Positions 11,140 through 21,285 of a stretch of 64,000 bases of DNA are shown piece by piece. Numbering within the stretch: position 1 is the first letter of the stretch; each line of letters starts with the position of its first letter. The stretch covers positions 38,804-102,803 of the forward strand of contig JAIQDT010008979.1 in NCBI GenBank assembly GCA_021521415.1, in the 5' to 3' direction. Source of the DNA: Bidens hawaiensis. Its lineage: Eukaryota > Streptophyta > Magnoliopsida > Asterales > Asteraceae. Below the pieces are notes generated by a model. The model saw nothing but the letters and a program-made list of their open reading frames with translations, had not been told where the DNA came from and made no database searches. Position numbers and translations under genes: made by a program.

Positions 11140-11194
11140 TTATTTTTTAATCGCTTTATAGATTTAGTCTTATTTTTTTTATGTTTTAGGTTTT

Positions 11195-11205
11195 AGGGGG
11201 AGAAA
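11195..11205 (+). promoter_or_regulatory. Internal polypurine-tract-like motif after pol
   Basis: AGGGGGAGAAA lies 56 bases after the pol stop and resembles a plus-strand primer. Internal polypurine-tract copies are known from Sireviruses. In copy B the motif has two changes (24728-24738). Confidence 0.5.
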
Positions 11206-12917
11206 TCTAGAAAATACAAAAAGAATGTGTTTTTGTTTGTATAGATAAAATCCAAAAACATTGAAAATTAAAGAAACAATTCAAAAAAAAATATTGTGAT
11301 TTCTGTTCTTAAATTGTCTTTTCCTTTAAAATTTAGAAAAATAAAAAATATTTTAAAAAAAATTCTGAAAAACCAAAAAGAATGTGATTTATGTTTTTGT
11401 ACAGAAAAATCCGAAAATCCAAAAAGATTGTGAAGTTTATTTTGTTTATAAGAAAATTGAAAAAGACAAAAATATTGTGTTTTTTTTTAAGTTTTGTACA
11501 GAGAAAAACCAAAAAGATTTTTAGATTATTTTCTCGCTGAAAATTATGTCGGTTATTTAAGTTTGTGAAGCATGCATGCATGTCTTGGTCCTATGATTCA
11601 CTTGTGAATTGAAGGTTAGCCATTAATTTATTCTCTTAAGTTAACTGGGGCGATTAAATTTATCTTTATTTTGTTTTTATGCTCCTCAAAATTTTGAGTT
11701 TTTGAAGCAAAAAAGGAACATGATAGTACATTGATTATCTTGACCCCAAGTTCAGTAAAAAGTAAGCTTAAAAGACTGCGTGCTTAATTGCATTGGTGCA
11801 TTGGTAGGTCTTAAAACAACCCAGTAGAGTAAAGTATGTGATATAAACATAAAGAAACGCCAAATTGAAAGGGGTGTTAGTCTCTAGCAAAAGTCTTGGT
11901 GAGGATGGCAGAAATGTAATAACCAGTCATACTCAAGCCTTATATTTGTTGATCACCCAAAAATCAAATAAAGCAAATAACAAGCGTTAAGATTCTGGAC
12001 ACTGTGAGTCTTTATGCGGCTTAACCATCTAGGTATTCATATGCATGAATATTTCTCTCGCTTTCTAGAGCAAACCCAAAGTCATTAAACTTGATCACCG
12101 CTGTACCTCGTACAATTTAAATTACTGACTTGATCAAAATCCGCTGTTAGTCATACAATTGTTCCTCCCTTGCGTGCGTCTTAATAACATTAAGAAACGG
12201 ATCCCAGGGGATACAATGTATGTAAGCCGACATATGGACTCGTGCATACTCACTCACAGTAAAGGAAACGTGATGCATTGCTTAAAATTTCTCAATTGGT
12301 ATCAAAAATTTTTATCAACAATATAATGGTTTAAGTCAAGTTAGGGTGATTTGGCAAAAATCAAATTAAGCTTGAACCGAGATTAGAGGCTGATAATTTC
12401 TGATATTCTGTGCTCTAATTGAACTATTTAATCATATCACAAAAATACTTGAATGTGTGTTATTAGATTTATGTGGACAACAATACCAATGACCGACTTA
12501 TCGCCAGTCATAATATCGCTGAAATATAAAACTGTGATGGAAGGGCAATTTGGTCAATATGATTCTCTGCTCAAACTCGACAAAATTACAAAAATATGTA
12601 CTGCTTTTGATAAATTCTTTGAAAAATACAAAAAGATTGTCTATTTTTAATAGTTCGGATATTTTTCTGTAAATACATTCTTTAATTCTTTAATTTTTAC
12701 AAAATACCAAAAATATTTTCGTCTTCTTTATACCAAATACTTAAATAATTTTTAAGTTAAGTTTCGGAAATCTGAAACAATTTTAACGTATTAGGTTGTC
12801 GGGATATAAAGGTTTCTCGATAATTTAACTTATTGATTTAATTTAATTCTTTATTTATTTCTTTAATTTATTCATTTAATTATTTAATTTAAAATTAAAT
12901 AAAAGGGTTTAATTCGC
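11206..12917 (+). other. pol-aORF spacer, first part
   Basis: Noncoding sequence. From 11206 to about 11540 it is strongly A-rich with repeated CAAAAAGA(A/T)TGTG-like words. The rest has no open frame with recognisable similarity. It is conserved in copy B with small homopolymer indels. Confidence 0.6.
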
Positions 12918-13347
12918 TAAAATCCAATTCGTTATGTATGGTTAACGAACTTGATGATTCTTTAGCGAACTAGCTTCTGGTTCGCTAACCTAATTCGCTT
13001 CCGCACTCTGTAACGAATCATCCCTTTGTTATACATATTTAACGAATCATGTCACGAATCGTGTCTTGATTCGCTATCTTTAATTTTAACGAATCATGTT
13101 GAGATTCGCTAACATAAGGTAACGAATTGAGTTAGCGAATGGGCTAATTCACTAACTTTAAGTTAAACGAATCGTCTGATTCGTGCAAGTTGTGCCTAGG
13201 GTTTCGTGTATCGCTATATAAGACAAGATAACGAATAGGATTCCACTGTTCGTCTTCTTTCTTCATCTTTAAGAAACTGTTCAAATTCTCTCTGATATTT
13301 TCGATCTTTAAGTTTGAACATTTCAAAGATCAATTTGAGTGACTAAG
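12918..13347 (+). promoter_or_regulatory. Putative internal promoter of the aORF with TTCGYTA word array (copy A)
   Basis: Over a dozen copies of TTCG(C/T)TA or its reverse complement lie in 12918-13195. They are followed by TATATAAG at 13215-13222, CCACTGTTC at 13243-13251, a CT-rich stretch near 13287-13297 and CTAAG|GTAT at 13343-13351. The same ordered set occurs in the LTR: TATAAATA at 17628, CCACTGTTC at 17641, a CT run near 17710, and CTAAG|GTAT at 17771. The counterpart in copy B has its TATA at 26745-26752. Promoter activity is inferred from this resemblance. Confidence 0.6.
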
Positions 13348-14213
13348 GTATAACTGATCTAGGCGATATCAATTTCGTCAACAATGGTCATGTATTGACT
13401 GTTAAATTATGAGATTTCAGAGGTTTAAGGGTTTTGAACCTTTGAAACTCATTTGTGTATAATTTGTGTTTTTTACTTGTCTGATTTTGATATCATTTTG
13501 ATCGGAATAACTTTCCGATACCCTTGGTGGACTCTAATCATCTTTTGAATATTGTTTGCTGGGTTTATTATTGTTGTGTGTTCTTGAGGGTTACTGTTGG
13601 TTCGTTGATCCTTAGTACACTTAGGTAATGAGTCTCAATCTCATTCACCTACCTTCACCAATGTGTTTCCGAGCTCAACGAGTTGATTATCGTGTTGGTT
13701 CAACGATGGTTATGGCCTAATTGAATCTGAGTTTAAGATGATTGACTATTGTTGTTCATGTTAATTTTGACCTTGACTTTGTGAAGTCAAAGAAAAAGTC
13801 TTAACTTTGACCATTCGTTAGTCTTAGTGAATTGGAACTGTTTCGTGTCCAATTCGTTAAGATTTTTCACGAACTAGCTTAGCGAATAAGATGTCACACG
13901 AATCAGAGTTTGATTCGCTTAAAATATAACGAACTAGAGTTTAGTTCGTTAACTTAATTAGTGATTCGCTAGGTCCAGTTCGTTAAGTTATTTACTTGAT
14001 AGCGAATCGCCTGATTCGTTATCTTTGTATAACGAATCAGTATGATTGTTAACGAATGACATTTAAAAAAAAATTAATTAATTAACTAAATTGAATATTC
14101 AATTAATTTAATTAAAGGATTTAAATCGTCTAATACGCGTAACTAGATTAAATACATATATTTTTTTATATTGCGTGTTATCTATTCTTATATACGGTTT
14201 TTAATTTATTTAG
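13348..14213 (+). other. Candidate 5' UTR intron before the aORF (copy A)
   Basis: An AT-rich 866-nt interval with donor CTAAG|GTATAACT at 13348 and acceptor TTTAATTTATTTAG at 14213. It ends five bases before the aORF ATG at 14219. A second cluster of about a dozen TTCG(C/T)TA words lies inside it (13805-14070). Copy B has the same borders at 26878 and 27742. Splicing is predicted from sequence only. Confidence 0.5.
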
Positions 14214-14218
14214 TAACA

Positions 14219-17200
14219 ATGGCTGATCAAGAACAACAAATTCAACCGCCACAAGAACAACCGTCACAGGAACAACCACAAGGACAACCACCACAACAAG
14301 CTCAACAAGTCGAAATGATTTTATTACCGTTCGATAAGAAGCACAACATATGTGCTTATGTCGATCATGATGTGGCTGATTTAAGGACGTTTGGAGCTAT
14401 GTTGAATTTCTTACGCCGTTCGAAGATACATTATGCAATCACTGCTAAACCTAAGGTGTATCTTAGTATAATCAGGCAGTTCTGGAACACGGCAATTTAT
14501 GTTGAGGAAAGTAATTGGGTTCAAGCTACAATTAATCAGCTTCCGATCACGATTGAAGTTGAGGTCATTCGTCGGGTACTTCAGTTTGACGACAGTGACG
14601 ATTACCCGAGTGAATTTGACAGGACGCTGGTTAGGGGGTTATTCACAAGATTAAATTAGGGGGATGATATCTGTCGATCAATGTTGAACAAGAATGGGTT
14701 GTGTCCGCCTTACAAGTATTTGCTGCATGTCTTGCTTCATTGCTTGAGTGGACGTCGCGGTGGTTTCGATGAATGTAGGCTGAGCTTACAATCGGCATTT
14801 GTTGCTTTAATCCTGAACAAGCCATTCAACTATTCAGAACTCATCTTTGATCATTTGAAAGAGCAAGTTCAGCAAACTCTACCGACAAAGAAGTTCTTGA
14901 TGTATCCACGCTTTCTACAATTAATTATTCAAGATTTGATACCGGATTTGGTGATTGATCGATCGTTGGTGAACGATGTTCTTGATATGGAACATATTAA
15001 AGCTGAAACGGTGCATCGGATGTTGATTTATCTAAAGGATAAGCCACAGGACAAAAGGATGATTGGTCATATAATCAATCCAGATTATGTATGTCCTCCT
15101 AATGAGCGCTGGATCCATGATGATTCAGATTCCGAGCGTGAAGGGGGAGAAGGTGGGAACAATGATGGTGGGGATGATGATGGTAACAATGGTGATGGTG
15201 ATGATGGAGCTGGTGTGCGAGCTCTGAAAGAACAACAAGATGCAGTCGATGCTGCTCTGGCTGCCACCATGAAAGCTCAGCAAGAACGAAAACGAAAGGG
15301 TAAGGCTGTAGCTTCTGATGAGCCACCAAAGAAGCCCCGTGTGTCCTCTGGGGCTGGTGTAATTATTGGTGCACCACCACCTCGTCAATCAACTACTCAA
15401 AGCTCGGCGGTGCCGCTAACTACTAGCACTCCGATGCTCACCTTGACAACGACGATGGTGTCACATGAGAGGCTCGGCTTGATTCCTCAAACGGCGTTGA
15501 CCGAGATGCCGAGGCCTCCTGCTGTGCTGTCAACTGTTTCTTCCACCACTACAATGGGACCTCCTCCTCTGCCAACAACTACTTTTCCTCCGCCTCTGCC
15601 TAGTGATGTCTCTTTCATGAGAATCACTCGGCCTCAGGGACCTATTCAACCAGTTCATCCATCTGTATACAATTTGTCACCTGGACGTCAAACGGAAATG
15701 CTGCTTAATCTGTTACACTTATATGAAAATCAAATGACAGTTGACCGACTCAATCAAGAACGACTCATGGAGAATCAACGAAAAATGATGAGTTACATTT
15801 TGTTCTGTCAGAAGGAGACCAAGTCGTTGCGTGCGATTGTTGAGTCTCAGGGGGTGAAATTAAAAGAACAAGATGAGTTAATTTTACAATTAACTTGTAA
15901 TGAAGATGCCCTCAAGAAACTAAAAAATAATGATGATGATCCTGACGAGTCTGATGCAGGAGGTGAGCCTAAACAATCACACGGTTCATCCTCTGGTATA
16001 GGTGTAAGTGGCGCTGATAATTAGAACAAGCAGATAATTTCATATCAAGATCCAACAGCTGCCAAGCCGATAGAAATGATTGAGGCTAACACGGTAATAT
16101 TTATTGATGAATTGGGGATGGTTAGAAGTGTGGTGAACAGAGATGAGATACAGATCGGTGAGTTTGTGATTAGATCTTTGACAAGGGAGCAGATCTCGAT
16201 TCTACTTGGGCTAAATGACGATCAGCTGACTGCATTAGAGACTGAGCCCGATGTCGAAGTGATCAATGAGAATGAAATGGAAGATGGTCCGTTATTTATG
16301 GATACGGATTTTATTTATGAGAACGAGGAGATTGAGATGGAGGATGTTACAGCTGAAGAGTACCCGGACTTGTATCAACACGCAAATGTTGATCAAGGTG
16401 CTCCGGTATTTCATGAAGACGTAATTAAAGAGACTGAGGATGATTTGGAGAAGATTGTGCAGCGAACGGTTCCTTCACTCAAAGAAGTGACTGATGATGA
16501 CATTGAAAGATGGTTTAAACGCCAGAAAGTGGGTAAGATCATCAGCGCTTTTCGGTATGTAGATAAAGAAAGAAAGGATACCGCTGCTGCTTGGATTGAG
16601 GCAAATCAGATGACTACCTTCAAGACTGTTTCTAAGGTACATGGTGATATTGTCTCCTGGCTCTATGATTCAGAACTTAAGGTATGTATTGTTAAATGGG
16701 AAAAAGGTGTGCAATATTACAAGAGGATAATGGATGTTCTAACACTACCGCGTTGGGATGTACGCACCCTCGCGAGACGTCCATTTATCAATCGTGGGGG
16801 CAACCGAACTGCTGAGTGGTTTCATCAACACTTACTGTTCGAGGTCAATCATGGCTTCAAGTTCTTCAAGCCCCAGGTTCCTAGACGTAAACGTACTGAT
16901 GAGATTGATCCAAGGACCGGCTGGAAGAAACTTGTCTTGAAAGTGAAGCCACCAAAGACAATGAGAAGGGTTCCTGTGAAGACAATGCCTCAAGATATTT
17001 ATCTGTCTTTCATCCGTTGGTACTATGACAATCGTACTGGCGAGGCCGTTATTGTTCGTGGTCGAGGACTATAGACTGAGCTCATCAAGATAATCGATCC
17101 TATGTGGTTGGTAAATTTATCAGAGACAGACAATGACGTGCTACACAGGAAGCAGATTTTGTTTGAACGCCAAGAAGATTACGACCTGGCTATGCAATTC

Positions 17201-17275
17201 CAACGTGTCGTTCGTGTATGCCATGAACATGGGATTCATAGTTGCAGAGATTGGCAGACAAAGCGTTTCAAATAA
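14219..17275 (+). pseudogene. Sirevirus additional ORF (aORF, env position), copy A, three nonsense codons
   Basis: A single frame of 1018 codons from the ATG at 14219 to TAA 17273-17275, in the position where Sireviruses carry their optional env-like gene. Visible order: a Gln/Pro-rich start; a globular region with YVDHDVADLRTFGAMLNFLR and AKPKVYLSIIRQFWNTA (similar to proteins often annotated in Asteraceae, from memory); an Asp/Gly-rich acidic stretch at about residues 298-330; a basic pair KRKGK and PPKKPRV at about 356-376, like a bipartite nuclear signal; a Pro/Thr-rich part; a predicted coiled coil at about 494-575; and an Arg/Lys-rich C-terminal region. I see no signal peptide or hydrophobic membrane segment. 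TAG codons at 14657-14659, 16022-16024 and 17072-17074 break it. Copy B is sense at all three. Function unknown. Confidence 0.8.
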
Positions 17276-17295
17276 GTTAAAGACAAAGAGCTCAA

Positions 17296-17305
17296 GACGA
17301 GGGGG
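17296..17305 (+). promoter_or_regulatory. Polypurine tract before the middle LTR
   Basis: GACGAGGGGG directly abuts the TG that starts the LTR at 17306. It is the expected plus-strand primer of copy A. Confidence 0.75.
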
Positions 17306-17414
17306 TGTCTGTTAGTGCACGGTTTTGCGTCTAGAGTCTTTGTAATTATCATTAATGTTTATTTGATTATTTTAATGTAATATTTAATGTTTATTTATCT
17401 AATTCGTTATGTTT

Positions 17415-17618
17415 AGTCTAGTTCGCTAGGAATGTTAGCGAACTAAGACTAGTTCGTTAAGGTTAAGTCTAGTTCGCTAGGGATGTTAGCGAACTAAGAC
17501 TTTATAATGTATTCCCTCCTGATTCGTTAGGGGATGTTAACGAATCAGGGGGTGGTTCGTTAAGTTAATTTATTTAACGAGGGGGATGCTGGTTCGCTAG
17601 GGGATGTTAGCGAACCAG
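17415..17618 (+). repeat. Four consecutive U3 palindromes with co-varying arms
   Basis: Each unit is a stem arm, a 7-8 base loop GG(A/G)ATGT or GGGGATGT, and the complementary arm. Unit 1 (17415-17450) and unit 2 (17466-17501): AGTCTAGTTCGCTA with TAGCGAACTAAGACT, one bulged A. Unit 3 (about 17518-17549): CCTGATTCGTTA with TAACGAATCAGG. Unit 4 (17589-17618): CTGGTTCGCTA with TAGCGAACCAG. Where arms differ between units, both arms differ in a complementary way. The array is repeated at 30944-31147. Confidence 0.85.
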
Positions 17619-17627
17619 ATCGTCTTC

Positions 17628-17635
17628 TATAAATA
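17628..17635 (+). promoter_or_regulatory. LTR TATA box
   Basis: TATAAATA, nine bases after the last palindrome of the U3 array. The right LTR has the same motif at 31157-31164. Confidence 0.75.
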
Positions 17636-17874
17636 GTGAACCACTGTTCACTTGTAAAATGTTGAAGTTTTGAGATAATTAACATTATTCAGAAAGTTTT
17701 TAAAGTATTCTCTCTCTCTCTCAAGCTTCACGTTAATCTTATTGATAATATATATTACATAACAATCGAACTAAGGTATTAAAGAGTTAGATCCGTATAA
17801 TTAATATTAACATATAGATCTGGATCAGATCTAAGATATTGATTAGAACGAGTGAAATCAAGGGATCAAACAAG

Positions 17875-17886
17875 TGGTATCAGAGC
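17875..17886 (+). promoter_or_regulatory. Primer-binding site of copy B
   Basis: TGGTATCAGAGC, two bases after the LTR end; initiator methionine tRNA type. Confidence 0.92.
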
Positions 17887-18049
17887 TTTCATCACATTCG
17901 TTATCTGTTTCGCTATTTGGGAGATTCGTTAAACTTATTTGTGATTCGTTAAAGTTGACTCGTTAAGTTGACTTTTGATTCGTTAAAGGCTTAACTTCGT
18001 TAAGGATTGATTCATTAAACATATTGTATTATTTGATTAATTTTCAACG
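17887..18049 (+). repeat. Copy B gag leader with TTCGTTA words
   Basis: About seven copies of GATTCGTTAAA-like words in the same orientation lie between the primer-binding site and the gag ATG. They continue the word family of the LTR. Confidence 0.65.
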
Positions 18050-21000
18050 ATGGCTGGTATGTATGCATTGGCGTCTCAAAATATGTTGATGCAACAAATG
18101 TTGCAACTTGATACTGAGATAGGTTCACATTCTAAATGTCCAAGATTGATGAAGTTCGATGACTTTGCCAAATGGGAACCTCGGTTTCGTGCACATTTGG
18201 GATCTGTTTATCCTGACTGTTCATATTGTCTTGATGAGGTTTATGTTGCACCAATGATTGGTGATGATACTATTGGATATACTCCTAAAGCTGTCTCTCA
18301 ATACTCACAAGAAGAGAAGAAAGCTTTAGAAATCGAGATAAAAGCATATTCTACATTGACTATGGCTTTACCAGAGAATATTTTTCATCAAGTTGGAAGT
18401 ATCAAGAGATGTGCATCTTTGTTTCAACATCTGCGGATGAGAAGCATGGGAAACACAGCTGAGAGTAAGAAAGTGATGCTCAAGTTTCAATTTCGAAACT
18501 TTAATTTATTGAAAGGAGAAACAGTTGAAGAGATGACTACAAGATTTAGTCACTTAATTGCTGAAATGGATAAAATGAAAATGGAAATTTCTGAAAGAGA
18601 TAAAATTGACACTATCAAGAGTGTGCTTCCTAGTTCCTATTCAACATTTCTCATGGTTTTGAAAGAGAATGATTATTTTCTGAATGAAGATTTGACAGCA
18701 CTTGAATTTCTACAAAAGATCGAAGCTAGAGAATATGATCTTAAGTGTCAAAAATCTTCCAAAGAAAATCAAGATCCGGCTTTCTATGGTTGAAGTATGC
18801 CTCTGAGTTCAACAATCTCACCTATCACTGCTTTTCTTACTCATGCCACAAGTGAAAAAGAATCTGCTATATTTAATGATCCAAAAGTTTGTTTCTACTC
18901 TGCTGGTAATTCAGGTGGTTCAGGAAGTTCTACTAGTACTAATCCATTTGCTACACCACCTAGTGTGAATATGAAGGAAGCTGAGCAAAACTTTGCTTTT
19001 CTGACGGTATTTATGTCCTCATATGAAAACTTGGTGAGTAGTAAAATTGCCACGAGTGAGTTAACATATGAGGATTATGATCAGATAGATCCGGATGATC
19101 TAGAGATCATGGATTTGAAATGGAATATGGCCATGATCGTTCGTAAAGTTAAAAGATTCATGCAGAGAACTGGAAAAGATCTTCCAGCATTAAACAAGAA
19201 GTTGGGTTTTGACAAATTGAAGGTGAAGTGTTATAATTGTCAAGAATTCGGGCATTTCGCAAAGGAATGTGACAAACCAAGAAAAGAATACACTGGACCT
19301 CGTGGTCAAAGTCAAAATGCTTCTTCACCACGGGGAAGTGATGCTGAAAAGAAACCATCTTCTTCAACAACACAAGCAATGTTAGCAGACAGGACTGATT
19401 GGTCACAACGGCTACTATGCAATGATGATCAAGCAAATTTAGCTATGTCTGGGTTACATGAAGATTGTCAAGATGCTACTGCTAGTGTGATGTCTTCAGA
19501 TAATGATTCTGGATTTGATTATGACGATTATTGCGACAAGTCTTCTGAATCAATGTTTGCTTGCATGGCTAAGATCAATGAGGTTAGTAATTCTATTTCT
19601 TCTACTTCATTTGTTAAAGCATCATGTGTTGATTGTGAATCTAACAACTCTAAGTTAGAAGCTTTGAAAAATCAAAATGATAATCTTATAAGAGAAATTG
19701 CTTATCTTAAGGACACTTATCGACAATCTCTTGAGTCTCAAATGAAATCTCGAGAAAAGATTGAAGCATTGTCGACAAGTAATCATGATCTCAAAGCCGA
19801 GTTATCTGTGAAAATGACCATTAATGACCAAAAGTTTCAGGAAATCTTGAAACATCGTTCTAAGATAACTGAGCTTGAGAATGAGGTTCTTGAGTTGAAG
19901 AACAAGTTGGGTAAATTTCGAAATTCTTCATTTTTATTGAATGAAATTATTGAAGTTTCTGGAAAACAAAAGGATTCTAAGAAAGGTATTGGTTTTGTTG
20001 AAATTCCACCACCTTTTCATAATGATTATAAAATTAATCCTTTTGCAAGAAAAGAAGAGGATTTGATTCAAAAGGAATCTGTGATTTCTGAAAAACCTAA
20101 AATGATTAAACCTGAAATTGTTAAACCCCAAGTTGCTCCTCAAAAATCTCATGTCCAAAGCAAAAAGGTGTTTGTTGAACACAATGACGAGGTCATTATC
20201 GAGGATGTGTTTGAACCAGAGATTATACACAAGAATAAGAACATTCCCAGTTCTAATCATATTCTGTGCGAACCTCACGAATTTGAGGAAGCAGTGTATG
20301 GTTCACACAAACCTCAAGAGACAAAGGAAAATTCAAAGAAAATGAACTCTATGAAGGCAAAGAAGTCAGTTAAACCGAAAATTTCTGATGAGGATTTAAT
20401 GTGTTTCATTAATCCTTCTATTTCTAAGCCATCTGCTGCTAGAGTTTTTAAGTTAAAAGGAATGGACACAATGTTCACTGAAAAAGACATTCCAAGAAGT
20501 ATTATAAAACCTGAACTTATTGAGAGTGTTTTTGTCAATGAAACTTCAAAAATTCAAGAACTTGAACGTGTGTATGCTCAAATGAAAACATCAGTTCAGT
20601 GTGATCCATTGACTAAGGCAAAACAATTTTTAAAACAAGCTAAGAAGATTAATTTTGTTAAGTCAACTGGAACACACACACTAAAAAGTTTTTCAAACAG
20701 TTCTAATTTAGATTTTTATTTAAAGAAGAAATCTGAATTATCTGATGAGTTTGCTAAGAGCATGACTAAAAATGTGAGTCATCATCAATCATCTGCATCA
20801 TTTATTCCAATTTCTTCTAAACATCATCATGTAGACATGCGAACGTGTTTTTTATGCGGTCAACAAGGTCATGTTGTGAGAAATTGCAGTCAACAGAACT
20901 ATCAGAATCTTCATCCTTTTATCAAGGACAAATCTAAGCCAATTCCAGTGGTTAAGGAGATTCTGAAACGACCAGTGTCGTTTGCTGATGATACTCATAT

Positions 21001-21265
21001 TTTATTCTCTGATGTGAATCCTTGGAAGGTGTTTCAGATCAATGAGACACACGGTCAAGTGCAACCAAAATTCATTCCAACTGAACCTATATGTCAAAAC
21101 AGAAATTCAAACATTGTTCAAGCAGCGTACTTAAGACGAAAGTCTAAGAAGCCTGTAACTTATTCACAAGTGGCTGAACAACAATTGAAAACTGTTAAAG
21201 TTAATGATCAAAGAGAAAACCAAAAGGTGCCCAAGACTGAGGCCTGGGCTGCCTTTTTGAACTAA
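18050..21265 (+). pseudogene. gag: Copy B gag, long Sirevirus type, one internal TGA
   Basis: The frame runs from the ATG at 18050 (MAGMYALASQN) to TAA 21263-21265, 1071 codons with one internal stop, TGA 18791-18793. N-terminal UBN2-type gag domain with ALPENIFHQVGS and LMRSMGN-like helices; CCHC knuckle CYNCQEFGHFAKEC at about residue 394; an acidic Ser-rich part; a coiled coil at about residues 530-625; then a long Lys-rich tail and a second knuckle CFLCGQQGHVVRNC at about residue 932. This gag is much longer than ordinary Copia gags and matches the extended gag of Sireviruses. The TGA lies between the UBN2 domain and the first knuckle, so it looks like a simple nonsense change (CGA to TGA) and not a programmed site. 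Confidence 0.9.
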
Positions 21266-21285
21266 TCACTTTTGTTTATGTGTAG

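Larger units (their letters stand above)
8877..17305 (+). mobile_element. Sirevirus copy A, 5'-truncated within integrase
   Basis: Copy A lacks its 5' LTR, gag, protease and integrase core. It begins in the integrase C-terminal region and continues through RT-RNase H, the spacer, the aORF and a polypurine tract into the LTR at 17306. That LTR is also the 5' LTR of copy B. Alignment offset to copy B is 13518 at the left end, 13533 across RT and 13529 from the aORF onward. Confidence 0.9.
17306..17872 (+). repeat. Shared LTR between Sirevirus copies A and B
   Basis: A 567-bp LTR starting TGTCTGTTAGTGC and ending GGGATCAAACA. It differs from the right LTR (30835-31401) at three positions that I can see (0.5%). 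It follows the polypurine tract of copy A and precedes the primer-binding site of copy B, so it serves as the 3' LTR of A and the 5' LTR of B. U3 carries a palindrome array and a TATA box; CTCTCTCTCTCTC lies in the transcribed part. Confidence 0.93.

Noticed and set aside
14219..17275. Calling the aORF an envelope protein
   Set aside because: Position is env-like, but no signal peptide, membrane segment or furin-like site is visible, and a nuclear-signal-like motif is.
17401..17620. CRISPR-like array
   Set aside because: Regularly spaced palindromes, but in a plant retrotransposon U3 with conserved loops and no spacers; the context excludes CRISPR.
18791..18793. TGA in copy B gag as a programmed readthrough site
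   Set aside because: It sits inside gag between the UBN2 domain and the first knuckle, where no Copia element is known to use readthrough; a CGA-to-TGA change is simpler.
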